A DNA stretch of 64,000 bases from positions 834,314 to 898,313 of the forward strand of contig NW_003314311.1 in the NCBI RefSeq assembly GCF_000143415.4, read 5' to 3'. The notes beneath the pieces were generated by a model, which had not been told where the DNA came from, searched no databases, and saw only the letters and a list, made by a program, of their open reading frames with translations. Positions 46,351 through 59,249 of the stretch are shown here, piece by piece. The DNA is from Selaginella moellendorffii (lineage: Eukaryota > Streptophyta > Lycopodiopsida > Selaginellales > Selaginellaceae). Numbering within the stretch: the first letter of the stretch is position 1; every line of letters starts with the position of its first letter. Made by a program: the position numbers and the translations under genes.

Positions 46351-49228
46351 TAGAGCAAATTGGACCTACTAGATGTCAATCAACATATGGATATTTAAGA
46401 AACTTAATTATCAGTGAATAAATCTTAGATTAGAATACAAAAGTATTCTAAGTAAGTTATCATTTGATATACTAGAATTATAATATAGGAACCACCAAGA
46501 TCATCATAATTGGAAAACATAGGATTCACCCTTCAATAAAATTTAATAGCAAGTAAATCATCAAGAAAACTCAATGATACAACTTAATTATTAAAGATTG
46601 CAAACAATATGCCAAACAACTTAAAGAACATAAAGTATTAATGACAGATAAGTAAAATGCTCGTAAATATATCTCTTGAAAGAAATAACATCCTAATATA
46701 TTAGAATTAACTTAAGTAACAATTAACAAAAAAGAATGAATGTGGCAAGACTAACAAACACTCACTCATACCAACTATTGTACTAACCAATATGAAAAGA
46801 TCCTGGTTAACAATATGAAAAAACTCAAGTTCTTAAGCAAGCATCAGCAATATCCTATAGATATCTCAAACCCAAGAAACCAATCTAGAGCAAACCACAA
46901 AGAACATATGATAATATGGAAAGCTATAAGCCATTAAAGAGAATAACTAACTATTATAATTGATTATCAATCATCCCACCAATAGAGAGATGCATAATCA
47001 TCATTGAAGAAGAAATCCACCATCCTAAAGAATAACAAATCATTCAATATCAACAATAATCAAGCAAACCTTTGACAAGGATAATCAACTATCCTAAATG
47101 ATAGTCAATCATCACCAATAATTACCGAATGCAAATACTAACTTCAACATTGAAGCTAATGAGCCAAAAATGCCTTCCCTAACAACTTCTAACAAATAAT
47201 GAGTATAAAAACTTAAAGAACCAAAAGCTCAAAAAAGCCTATAGCCTAATGTCACTTATGTTAAAAAAGAAATCATGATGCAACCCATAATATCTTTTTT
47301 AACATATTCATAAGTTAAACTTCATAATGCAAAGTTAATGAAAAGCATTTCTACATCAATCCAAAAGCCAAACACAAAAAAGTTATGCTCAACAAGTAGG
47401 CACTAAATGATCCTCCATAAATCCATCTATAGCAAGACGTAACTCACTTTATAATAAACACAAAAAGAATCATATATATCAACTTAAATCCAACAAGGAA
47501 TTAACATTTTTAATATTGATCACTAACTCTTCCTCTCATAAAGTTAGCATAATCCATGGGTGAAATACTTTTCAAGGAAAAACTCAAAACTCAACTCTAC
47601 TAAATAATCTCATCTAGAACATAATTAACTCAACTTGCCACTTAGTTCGTTTGAACAATATAATTGCTAATTAGTAAATGCATGAATGCCAATAATATAA
47701 AGCTACAAGTAAATCATTAACACTATTTATATCAAGACTAATGAAACTCAATATCAATCATACGGAAAGACATCTCATCTTACCCTAATCTTAATATCAA
47801 TAATGCCAATGATGAGGCATCACTTTATTGCCATCAACACTAAAGCAAAGCTAATAGAAAATAAAATTAAATCATTACCCAAAACTCTTTAGCAACCAAG
47901 CTAACCAAAGTCAAAGATACCTTACTCAATATCCAAGATTAAATCTTCAACAAAACTTATTTACATATAACACATCATCAAGGAGTGATTCACGACATTC
48001 AAGACTTAATGTAATCCAACATTATAGACTACATGTAACCAAATGATATCGACAGAGGTAAAGTCAATATGTTAATATGAAAAAACCATGTAAGTTTCAT
48101 GACACAATCTTTTACAACACCATCTAGTAAAGCAAGTTTATCATTGCTAAATCATCATTGAGCAAAGCTAATATCACACTCCTCAACAAAGTTTACAAAA
48201 AATCACTAGTTCCAAAGCAACTAACAATCACTTTTCAACTTGCCTTTCACAAGACTCAAACACTAAACTCATGCCATTGAGTCATATACTTGTCCACTAT
48301 GAATGTAATACCTTAGATACAAGATATAGGAACATAGAAAAACATAGACTAAATAACTATTTGAATCCAATCGTACAACAATAAGCTTACCAACATGTTT
48401 AGCCAATAGCTCTAAGCATGCCTTGAAGAAGCTAACTATGCATGATCAACACATAGTCAAAAATAAAGTGAAGACCATGAGATGGACTTATATTAGTACA
48501 CAACCTCCTCATAAACAAAGTAATAGTATGGGTATTAATACCACAACCTCAAACAACTAAATTGAACATTAGTATCCTCAACAAGGTGCAGGGGCATCAA
48601 GACCAAATCAAAATTAGTGAGAACTCACTATTCTCATAGAGTTTAATAAAATGCAAGATACAACTTGCCACTTAACATAACATGACAAAAGAAAGGCATA
48701 AAGGTCATCTTTTTAGAAAAGTGTAATAGCCACTTTTCTATACCAATTCCAGACTTTATCCAACTCAATTGCATTAGCCTCAAAAGTCAATATCCCTTTT
48801 GGGTCGTATCATACAAACTACCTACTAAGGTTTAAGTTGTATTGGCTTATAAAAATAAAATGGTTTTCGAACAAAATGATCAACAGATTAGCCATTAGAA
48901 AAGTCTAAGAAAATTTATGAAAAATTTTCCATCCTAGAGAAAGAATGACTCCCAATCTAGAAATATAAACTTTCCAAAACTCAACCAACTTTCTTCTACC
49001 TACAACTTGATATAAGTTCATCTCAACATAAATTCTCATGACCCAACAATATGTTTAAGCATTGAACATTTTACTCATATTTCCAACATCCAACACTGAC
49101 ATCCGCAAAATGCAAATGACTACTCAAGACCTAATCACAAAGACCATATATTGGGATATTCACATTGTATTAACACTTTTCTTCAATCACATTCAAGATC
49201 ATTCAAGATTCAACAATCCTTTATTCTA
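46351..49228. other. G-poor, A/C-rich non-coding region
   Basis: About 2.9 kb with a strong strand bias: the plus strand is rich in A and C and visibly poor in G. No open frame exceeds about 60 codons. Short words such as tcaatcatc, aagctaatg and caatatcaa recur, but no fixed repeat period is evident. It lies between two LTR copies of the same orientation and may be the internal part of a non-autonomous element. Confidence 0.5.
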
Positions 49229-50260
49229 TGGTGATTTACCATAGGATAACCACGAAGCAAACTAAACCCTCTATGTGCTATATATCACATATTATATGCT
49301 ATATGTCTAAGGACAGTAGAGTGGAACCCAAGTTTTATGGGCTATTGAATGAAGGAATGGAACCAAACTCCCAAACTTGTAGTTAAAGAGTGAAGGAACA
49401 AGAGTGTAAAATAACTCTTGAGTGTTTAGCCCAAGGAGCAAAAAGACAAAAGCATAGAGAAACTTGAAATAATCCTAGAGCTTCCAGCATCTTAATGCCA
49501 AGATTAGCATATAAAATGGAGCCAAACGGAGTTTAGTGCTATTTCAGCATACCAATGGCTTAACACAAAGATATGGGTACTCCATCAGCTAACATGGTGT
49601 AAAACTTAGGTTTAGACCCAAATTGAACATAGAATAAGGATAAACACTCAAATAGGAGTTACACTATGCTATAGGTTAATTGACCATGCCCGACTTACCC
49701 ACAATCCCTACTACACATTTGGAATGCCTTCAGTACCAGGAATTAGTCTCTGGGACACGCTTAAATTTTATTAAATATAAAATGGCATTAGATTATGAAT
49801 TTGGATAGGGGACCAACACCGTTGTATTCAAAACAATCTCTACATTCTGTAGATATACTAAATTAGCAAATCTAGACATTTTTCATAAATAGCAATTGGG
49901 ACCAAACAAAATTAATACAAAGGTGAGAGTGTTTAGAAGACATAGTAAACTATCATCTGGCAGTATTGAGGGACTAGTTTCAATATGTAGGGGTTTTTGT
50001 CATTAGCTAGTGTAAGACACAACAAGATAAGAACTCCTTACCGAGCTAAGTATGCTTAGTTAATGGCACATAGAAATTCCATCCTTATGCTCATTTGGTC
50101 TAAGTACACTCGAAATGCCCAATTAACTCCACTAGCACAAAAGGGGCTAATAAAAGGTTTAGCAATATTGACCTCTTGCTGTTGTAGCAGTAAGGAAAGA
50201 ATATTTGAAAGGACTAGCCAACAAATAACTTTTGATATCTGCAATCATATTCAAAACATA
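49229..50260 (-). repeat. chromovirus-family LTR, copy 2
   Basis: Direct repeat of 44688-45712 in the same orientation, with substitutions and indels throughout. Shared landmarks include ataaccacgaag, aaggaatgga, aaagatatgggtactcca, gggactagtttcaatat and aagtacactcgaaatgccca. It lacks the terminal TGTTGC end, being truncated near 50260. Confidence 0.75.
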
Positions 50261-50569
50261 CATGATGTCCAACAGGCCGATATACATATACAATAGCCAA
50301 AACACTTCGTACAAAATGATTAGGAATAACTGGCACCACTTATAAATTCATCGATGCCTCATCTTGATATTTCTTTAGATCCCGGCCCATCCATGAGAGA
50401 ATCTTGATGGTTTTCCATTATTTCAAAAGGAATGAGGTTGTATATTAATATTAGTGTAGTGGGATTTTAGTAATCATCAGATTGGTTTCAATCCAGACCA
50501 TTTGCTCCTATCCATTTCCATATTCCATGCACTCACAATATAAAAATTTAGAATGTATAATGTCTATAA

Positions 50570-50645
<76 letters not shown>

Positions 50646-50870
50646 CTCCTTTATTTAAAAGTGCTATTGCCATATGGCATCTAGCATCTTTTATTCCATT
50701 TTGAGAATATTATTTATGAATATACTTATAATCTATTAGTTCAAATTCAAAAACTTCAAATAGATGGCATAGATTGCTTCAATTTGATTTGAATAACGCT
50801 CTAAATGAAGTGAAACTTTGTAAGGCGACTAGACAGATTGTGAGCTGCTCTGTGTGTGTGTGTGTTAATT
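50260..50870. other. AT-rich DNA with (CA)n(TA)n microsatellite
   Basis: No gene supported. 50573-50640 is a compound microsatellite of about 16 CA units followed by about 17 TA units. Short similarity at 50440-50530 to 38390-38530 (agtgtagtgggattttgg/agta, gattggtttcaat) marks another dispersed repeat. Confidence 0.6.
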
Positions 50871-50879
50871 ACTTGAAGA

Positions 50880-51535
50880 GAGTTACTTGAAGCTCCAGAA
50901 GCTTATTGAGTCCACTATGAACAATCCCAAAGCTCTTAAGCAGTATGTGCCCCTTCAACAGCATGCCTTGCAAGGTGGCCTATGCAGCATAGGATTGTTC
51001 TTCTTACTGAGATGAGAAGGGTAAGTGATGTTTACTTCCTCTGTCTTATTTTTCTCATTGATACTGGTTTTTTTTTTTAATATGATAGTTCATGTATCTA
51101 ACTGTCCTCTATATTTTATATAGGAAAGACTCCAGTCTCGATGTGGATGAGATTTTCTCCTTGTACTACATTGTCAACCAAAGCATTCAAGCTTTCCCCA
51201 TCAACTTCCGCAACACTGCCGACAACAAAACCTTGAAGGTAAAAGCTATATGCATTGTCCTACATAGTTTTGTGATGTTTTCCCATTCTCAAGCGAGATG
51301 AAAGGTCACCAAGCTTATCCAGGACCTGATCAACCAGCGAAGAGCTTCTAGAAAACCACAGAAAACAAGCATTCTTTCACTGCTCATGGATGAGCTGGAT
51401 GACAAAGGAGAGGCTCTAGAAGTGCTGAAATCATAGACATGCTCATGAATGCTGGTCACAACTCAATGGCTGATGGTTTCCTAAAGCAAAATCATGAAGT
51501 GCTCAAGAAAGTGAAGATAAACATTTAGAATTTCA
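50880..51535 (+). pseudogene. cytochrome P450 (CYP85 clan-like) fragment
   Basis: Three exon-like blocks of a P450 with retained introns: KLQKLIESTMNNPKALKQYV (50890-50950), YYIVNQSIQAFPINF (about 51145-51215, the conserved PINxPGT region with the end altered), and QRRASRKPQKTSILSLLMDE then IIDMLMNAGHNSMA (51330-51470, the I-helix AGHDTTA region). Frameshifts and stops (TAG near 51435) disrupt it, and the haem-binding Cys region is absent. CYP85-clan membership is inferred from the PIN motif. Confidence 0.65.
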
Positions 51536-51689
51536 TACAAACTTTCCTTCAAGACTATTCTGTAAAAGTTTCAAATTTTCTGTAATTAGAAAAGAAAAAA
51601 GTATTCTACTGAATTGTACCTCATGCAAGATGATACCCTAAGTACTCTCATGCCTCCACTATTCTAATTCATCCCTGTTGCTAATTCAA

Positions 51690-52250
51690 ATTCAACCTCA
51701 GTGTGCAGCATGCAGCAGCAGTTGTACACGACAAAATGTTCATGATTGGAGGGAACCACTATGTGAAAGATATCCAGGTATGTAGCTTTTTGCTCTTTAA
51801 TAACTGATGTTGCACCTTTACCATAGGTGCTCAATCTAAGAATTTTACCAGGTCCAAAGTTGAGAAAAAGCTCCCAACATCTCCTTTGTCCTCACCCATG
51901 CCACTTATCCCTTCAAATCAGATTTTGTCACCTTGTGCCGGTCATATCCTAGTAATCTTTCTAGCTTTATACATTCATCTTACAATATTCCTATGTGTTT
52001 TCAGATTCGAAAGAACAGGATGCTGTTTGTTGTGGGTGGCCACTAAAAAAAACTCCCTCGACTCTGTCTCAGGTTAATGTAATGCAGAGGAGCTTTGAGA
52101 TCCATCTCACATCAGTGCTCTCTATCTCCAGTTCATGCTTTTGATACGGGGACTTTCACTTTCACTTGCAAGAACAAGATCCAGACTGGTAGTCAAGTCG
52201 CAAGGGAAAAAAAGTTGAGGAAATTGGTGGAATGGCTTTATATTTTTTTG
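51690..52250 (+). pseudogene. acyl-CoA-binding kelch protein fragment
   Basis: Broken kelch repeats: HAAAVVHDKMFMIGG followed by a GTATGT donor, then RMLFVVGG, and HAFDTGTFTF further on. These match the kelch half of plant type IV acyl-CoA-binding proteins (the QHAA-x-V-x-x-K-x-x-x-x-GG and V-x-x-FDT-x-x-x-TW patterns). Several stops are present and no acyl-CoA-binding domain is seen. Other kelch families are possible. Confidence 0.4.
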
Positions 52251-52916
52251 TTTTTGTGTTAGAACTAAAACTTTGCAGCACTCTTTCAGCCTATGCAAGA
52301 CAATGATTTAAATCCAAGTCTTCAAAAGGAGGACATCCCTGCTGTAAACAACTCTCCTCCATCCCTCTGACTGCCATCAGCAAATGGTGGGATTGCCACG
52401 GAGATGAAAATGGAAGAAAATGATGTCTAAGTGCTCCACTATTATGGAGAGATTCATGTTTGCCATGAATGGTTTTCATATGGAGAGATTGATGTTTGTA
52501 AAGAATGTTTTTCACCTCTGGTATATGGATGAAGACCAGCATCTCGCTATCAAGTTTGTCTTTTTTTGTGTGTGAAACTAGAACAAAAACATTGTAAACC
52601 TTGGTAAACTGGTATTATGGTAAAATAAAACCTGTGAACTAAAACCTTAAAAAGCTGTGGTAAAACTCTTTACTGTCAAAGGCTTTTCAAAAGTGTAACT
52701 AAATAGACACGTAGGTTAAGAAAAACTATTTCAAATCATAGCAAAAAAGACTACACAATTAGGTTGCCTTGCGCATTTGTCAAGAGGTAATTTTGTTTTT
52801 GTGTTTTCTGAGAGATAATTAGAAAGTCCTAAGGGCAACATTCAGTGTGCTTTTATTTTCTTGTGGTTTGGTTATTTGTCTATTTACTTATTTTCACCAT
52901 CTAGAGCCTGCACACG

Positions 52917-53312
52917 TTGTCTAAGCTTCCATTTTCTAAAAGAGATTGTAAAATCTTCTATAGATCAATGGATGGCAAAAAAAAGAAGAAAACATGTGAT
53001 CTAATTTTACATGAAGGCTGTATAAGTTCAACAAGTTTGAATTCATCTCTATATATGAATAAAAGCATGGATGTAAATGTGAGAAACCTGGTTTCCTTTG
53101 AAGAACCCCCAACAATTCCAAGATTAATACCCATAGAAAACATTTCTAGAAACACTGTTGAATTTATTACCCTACCTGTTAATGAAGTAAATCCTGGAAA
53201 TGGAACAGAAAGCATGGAAAATACTAAACATTTAGGATTCTTGCAAAAAAACATAGATGGTAAATGTGAGGCAGATTTTATTGGACTCATGGATAAACAT
53301 TGTGACTATTGA
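52917..53312 (+). other. 131-codon open frame upstream of the Helitron fragment
   Basis: An ATG-initiated frame rich in Lys, Asn and Ser. No domain is recognisable. It overlaps the next frame by four bases and may be the N-terminal region of the same decayed Helitron protein. Confidence 0.3.
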
Positions 53313-53758
53313 TAGTCACAATGCTGTCTTCCAATAAAGCTTTTCTTTTTACTTGTGAAATACAAGCACAATGCTGTCTTGGTGAACGTGTGTCTATAGA
53401 AAAAAAAATTGAGTTCTCTGAAATGATTCATAAATTATTAGATGGAACAGTCCAACATGGAAAATTTAAAGAACTAATTCGAAATTATAATAGTGTTTTG
53501 GCATTTTCATCTATGGGGGCAAATATTGATGAAATTATTGGCAATGGACCATATTATTTCAAAATTCATAGACAAGTATACCATTTAATTGGCAGTTTTC
53601 ATCCTAAGCAAGGTCATAATGCAAAATATTCTCAGCTTTATATTTTAGACACACTAGAAGCCATAGAAACAAGAATGAAAAGTAAATATAATAGTAAATG
53701 TGACACAGGATTGATGAATGAATTAGATGCTTTATTTAATTGGAAAGATTTTAAATGA
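53309..53758 (+). pseudogene. Helitron helicase-like N-terminal (Rep-adjacent) fragment
   Basis: A 149-codon frame whose central part, ELIRNYNSVLAFSSMGANID then GPYYFKIHRQVYHLIGSFHP and AKYSQLYILDT, matches the conserved segment found before the Rep domain in plant Helitron Rep/helicase proteins (typically IRAYNS-x-x-x-FTSMG, GP-x-x-FRI-x-G-x-x-YH-x-IGSLLP, FAQLYIYDT). The Rep HUH motif and helicase are absent here. It is evidence of Helitron activity in the locus. Confidence 0.75.
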
Positions 53759-53989
53759 ATTTGACTGATGTGACAAAGGTCACAGAATAGGTTGTGTTCA
53801 AAAGACCACACTTGAAACTCAATTAGAAAATAAAATTGTGTCATGACAGGGCATTATGCATCTAGGTATATGTGTGCCTGACAAAACAACACTAGTCTAG
53901 CACATGTTATGTTACACATGTTTCTTTAATTGCACTGTTTCTAAATCTCAATAACTTTTTGCATTCTCAAACTATATCATTGAGTGCTT

Positions 53990-56260
53990 GAAGGCCCACA
54001 TAAGGATGGGAGGGGACAAAGAGCTCACTGCAAAAGGCATCAATCCCTGTCTGATTCTAAACAAGTCCATGAATATTGGAAAGAAAAAAGCTGGTGTTGC
54101 CGGCAACCAGTACAAGAAGCCAAAGATCGAGTGCATGCCTGCCGACTTTCTTGAGTTTTTCCCAATTCAGGGGGACACCACACAAAATGATAACACAGTT
54201 GTTTGTATACAGCAGCCAAGACGATGTTCCCAGTTTTGGAAAGCAGAAAATTACGATGGTTCTAATGCACAAACAATGCCAGGTCCTTGCTCATTATGAC
54301 TACTTTTTAAGGAAGTAACTCATTACGTGGTTTTGTAGCTGGAATGGACCATGTACGCATGCATCCTAAATTCCCTCTAACACAAGAAGCCACAAGTAGC
54401 TTTTGGTGGTAATTCAAATAGGCATATCAATATTCCTCTTTTCTTTCTAATGCATGATCTTACACTTTTTGCAGCAATAGCAGAGCTGCTTGATAATGCA
54501 CTCAACCAGAAAACAAATGGAGTGACATTTGCCAACATAGATGTTCTCAAGAATCCAGTTAATGGCATGGCAATGCTTCTGTTTGAAGGTTTGTAAGACA
54601 TTTTTTTTTTCTTTTTTCTTTCTTTATGCAAGTAACACTGTATTTGTTAATTTAGACAATGGTGGTGGAATGACTCTTGATCATTTGTGACAATGTATGT
54701 CATTTGGGTATTCTGTAAATGACACAGCCAAGAGAACAATTAGACAATGTAAGTGCCATCTTTTTTTTTTACATGTTTTTATATTATTTATACTACCAGA
54801 TGGAAATGGTTTCAAGACAAGTAAAATGTGCCTTGGTGGAGATGTCATTGTATTTTCAAGATCAAATACTGCAGTAGGTGACAGGATAAGAGTTGACTGC
54901 TATATTTTTTGCCACTTTATTTAACATTGTGTACAGATTTATACAAAGTGTGGGATTACTCTCTTAGAGCTTCCTCTGTGGTACAGTGTAGCAAGATATT
55001 GTAGTTCCAATGGTTTTCAGTGGATAAATTCTCTTAGACGTGTATTCATCACATTCTTCATATTTGCAGCTGGATTATGAAGGAAATGGGCATGAGTTAA
55101 AAGAGATTCATAAAGGTACACATCAAGATTGGAAATTTTGTATGGATGTAATCACTAAATGGAGTCCTTATCAAAATGAAGGATCTATTCATAGCCAAGT
55201 AAGTACTCTAGATCAATAATCTTGAGTTATGTGTCTCTACTATTCAAGTTCAAGAAAATTAATGGCCAAGGGGCAAGAATAATTGTCTATAAATCGATGG
55301 GAGAATGATCAGCAACAAATTGAAGTAGACTTCAAATCTAATCCTCATGTATGTTTTATATTTTAAAAGTTTACTTTGCTGACACCCATCAAGGATATCT
55401 AAATTAGAAATGGTTAACATGACATATAATGTGAAATGGCCAACAAATATTCTAGTACAAAACACTTTTTCCTATACAAAAGTTCTCTATGGGTAAGAAA
55501 ATTTTAAAATACACTTTCTCATCCATTCAGGTTTGTAGGTATATATTTCACTGTTGTATTTGCATCTACCAAAAAACTTTAAGATCACTCTTCAAAATCA
55601 GAAAGTTGAACACTTTGACATAAGGAGTGATGCAATGAGCAATGAGTAATTTCAAGATTCAAAATGATTTAAATGTAGTTGTCCCATTTATTCAAATTTT
55701 CTTTGATATTTATTCATCTTTGAATGTAGATGTCTACAAAAGTACACTTTTGGTACACACAACAAATAGATATACAAGGATTTAATGTCTACCACAAATT
55801 GACTTATTAAGGTAACCCATCATTCAAAAAGATCATTTTTCTCATTCAATGTATGACAACCCTTTTGGAAAATATGGAATTCCTCACGAAAACAAGGGTG
55901 AGGTGTCTATGGCAAGTTTTACTGTTTTACTTTTGATCTTTGATATATTCCTTAAGGTGGTTTAGCAGTTTTGGAAGCAAATTTTGTGGAGCCCACTCAT
56001 GATAAACAAGGATTTGAAAGGACACCTATTATTCAACAACTAGAGCATCAACTGCAAATAATGCAGAAAAAGATTATGGTTAGCTTACTTGTTTACACCT
56101 TTTTGTAAGTTTTTTTTCTACACAGGAAGGACTATCAGAAAAAGCAGACCGAGAGACCAATTGCTGATGTTGCTTTTGCTACTGAGAAAAGGAATATGAT
56201 GCATGAAGAAAAAACTTTATGCCAATTTCAGAATGTACAACAAACTGAACATATTCACAA
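53990..56260 (+). pseudogene. MORC-family GHKL ATPase pseudogene
   Basis: A decayed microrchidia ATPase (plant CRT1/MORC type, which in the family acts in heterochromatin condensation and transposon silencing). In order: CSQFWKAENYDG (54215), MDHVRMHPKFPL (54345), AIAELLDNALNQKTNG (GHKL N-box, 54478), DNGGGMTLDHL then QCMSFGYSV (54655-54715, G1 box), GNGFKTSKMCLGGDVIVFSR (54805), LDYEGNGHELKEIHKGTHQD (55073), GQGARIIVYKSM (55265), and VLEANFVEPTHDKQGFERTP (about 55970-56030). Introns are retained. A stop after DHL, lost junctions and frameshifts show it is dead. Confidence 0.85.
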
Positions 56261-56264
56261 TAGA

Positions 56265-57775
56265 ACCTTCTACCACCAGAATGATGTTTCTTTGCTAAAA
56301 TATATTCACAAGATGCTAATCATTGTCCTTAAGAATATTAGATGGTGAGGACACAGAACCTTTTCAAAGAAAAGTAACAAAGGCATTGGAATCTCATTTT
56401 GCTAATGAAATAGATATTTGGTATAAATTTGTGAGAAACATAAATTAAATACAAGCTAACTCAAAATCCGATGAATTCCAGACTATAAAATCACAAACAG
56501 CAGAGTTCCTATCAAATAAAAAGCCAGACACTGAGATCACCTCCACATTGACATTGAAGGATGCTCAGAAGGCTTTGGCTTTGGCAAACCAGCTCCTGCT
56601 TTGAAGGTAAAATCAAGCAGCAAACTTTTGTTGAGTGGGAGCCATTTTCTTAGCCTTGACAAAGTAGCACTGGCTTTTGCACCGTTATTTTAAAACATTA
56701 CAGCTCTTCAACAATGCTTGCAATAGTTCCCATTTCTCTACTTGGTAGATAGAAATAATGCTCTGCTGAATTACAATCAATTGGAATCTGCATAAACAAA
56801 AACTTACACTTGGCTTTTGTGTATACAAGATCAACTTCTAGCATACAAGATTATACCCTGGCACAGAAACGAGCATTCTCTGTGCAAAAAATCATCCAGC
56901 ACAAGGCCATTATCGCAGTCATACACCAGAAACCATGAGGAAACCAGGAGGAAGAGCGATACAGTATGGAAGAAAATACAAGATAACTGACATAGTTCAA
57001 GCAGTGTACAAGGATGACAGCAGAAGAGGTGCAGCAGTTCAAGGACTTTCATCCACAACGAGCCATACAGTTAATGAAGGCAATTCTGCATGATTGTTTA
57101 TATCTAGTGCTGCTACAGGTTGAGCATAGACTTGCTTTACGACGCCATGAACAAGATCAAGGAGGAGACCGAATTTTCACATACCGTTTGTCTCTTCCAG
57201 CTTAACGGCTGGGGTAGGTCAAGGGTGGTTCGAGAGTTACATCAGAAACAGGTGTGGAACATTTACTTGTCGTTGGGTTCTAGCCCCTGTTATCTTCATC
57301 CTTTAGATTTTTGAAAAGGTTTCCTCAACCGTGCAAGACAGGCACTACGAAATGAAGATTACATAGGCCACCTCACATGCATGCCTTACTGTCTGGCTTA
57401 TTGGAACACTGCATTGAGCAGTTGGTTGGAGCTGGTTGGATTCGTCTGATTTCAGACAAAGAATCAGATGAAGAAAAGAAGAAATGAAAAGTGTTTTTTC
57501 TAGGGTTTGGCTTGATAGTTCTCCCTTCGCATACTCTAACAGACTTAAGCCTTCATTTGCCCTATAAGAATCCATCAAGTTTCTACACTATGAGGAAACG
57601 AAGATCAAACTGTTTCACTATAGATCACAATGGTGTTCAGTAATTGTGTTCATAACCAGCAAGTGTGGCTGAAATTCAAGTGTTGGAAGATAGTTTTGTG
57701 CTACAATCTGTTTCCGTGGGTGTTATAATCAAGGTTGGTCCTGATCGTTCTGAACGGCTGTAACGCACCTGAATT
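56265..57775. other. unassigned region between MORC pseudogene and chromovirus
   Basis: Short open pieces on the plus strand (LKDAQKALALANQLL near 56560; LLYDAMNKIKEETEF near 57130; ARQALRNEDYIGHL near 57330) look as if they come from a decayed host gene, but I cannot identify it. No intact frame. Confidence 0.35.
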
Positions 57776-57779
57776 TGGA

Positions 57780-58679
57780 GCTAAACTCCAAGCCCAAGCA
57801 CTATGAACAAGGGTTCGGTACAATCCCATGAGCACCAACTTCCTGTATCCAGCACCTGCATGCAAAATGGTGTCAGACAGAGTCTGGCACAATTTTGGCA
57901 TACCAGTGGCCTAACACGAGGAGGAGGGTACTTCACCGACTAGAGCAGCGTGGAGCTTGGGCTTAGACCCAAGCTGGACGCAAAACAAAGAGCGACACAG
58001 CCCAGTAGGAGCCAAACTAATGTCTCAGGTGGTCGGACATACATTCTAACCACTATCCCTATTATACATTTGGAACCCCCCATAGCCCCCTCCCCCCCCC
58101 TGAGGAACACACGCTTTGGGCTTTCACCCCAAGCTTCCTTTAGTACCAGGAGTTAGTCTCTAGGACAAGTTCGAAACTTACTAAATATGGAATGTCCTTA
58201 GATTGCGAATTTGGACATGGGACGAACACTATTGTGTTCAGGCTGACCTCTACATTCTGTAGATATGCCAAATGAGCGAATCCAGACACTTTCCATAAAT
58301 AGCATTTGGGACCAAAATGAGACTAACATAAAGGGCATGATAGCGAGGGTATTTGGTAGACACGGTAAGCTACCATCTTGCGATATTGAGGGACTAGTCT
58401 CAATACGCAAGGGTTCTTGCCAAGCCAGTGCAAGATAGAGCAAAAGAGAATTAAAAAGCTGAGCCAAGTATGCTTGGCCAAATAAACACTTAGGAATTTC
58501 ATCTTTATGCTCATCCGGCCAAGTACAGATGCTAAGTTCAGTTTACTAACACTTGAACAAGAGGGGCCAATAAAGGGAACCAGCAATACCGATCTCCTGC
58601 CGTCATGACAGTAAGAAAAGAGTGTCCGTAAGGACTAGCCGACAAGTATCTCTTGATACCCGAAGTCACATTTGCAACA
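57780..58679 (-). repeat. 3' LTR of the chromovirus
   Basis: Read on the minus strand it begins TGTTGCAAATGTGACTTC at 58679 right after a polypurine tract (TAAGGGGGGGAGAG, 58680-58694). It shares diverged blocks with 44688-45712 and 49229-50260 (such as tggcctaacac, ttgggcttagacccaag, gggactagtctcaat). The outer boundary near 57780 is approximate. Confidence 0.65.
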
Positions 58680-59249
58680 CTCTCCCCCCCTTAGGGAAGA
58701 TTGACGTCCTTGTTGATGTATACTTGAGTCTAGCAAACTGTCAAGGAAACAACTCTAAAAGTTAAAAGAAAGCACACTATGTGGGAAACACACTGACTTA
58801 AATGAGTTATGGAACGACTTCTCCTCTACGTCCAAAAACGCTAAGACTCAGACACCCTCCGGCTGTCACCGACAAGGAAATGACTAACATAATTAGCCAC
58901 CCTTGTTGCTCCAAGTACCACTCGGCTTACAAAGGAATGATACATCCCTGCCCACAGGGACATAGGGAGAAGGCCAGAGGCCCAACTTCCCCTGAGCAAG
59001 AAATCAACCCCGTCGGGAAGATTTAGACAACTACTATAAACTGGTAGATTAAGTTGTTTACACGACCACGCCCATTTTCGAAAATGAGTCATCAAGAGAG
59101 AGGCGGGGACTTGTGATCAATCTATAATAGTTATCCCCATGGTTATGGATTGGACCCATGCACTGAAGTGCCGAAGTCAGCTTGCCAAAACTGACCCAAG
59201 TACGAACGAACAAGAGAAACGACACTTTGATTGATAGAAATATATTACT

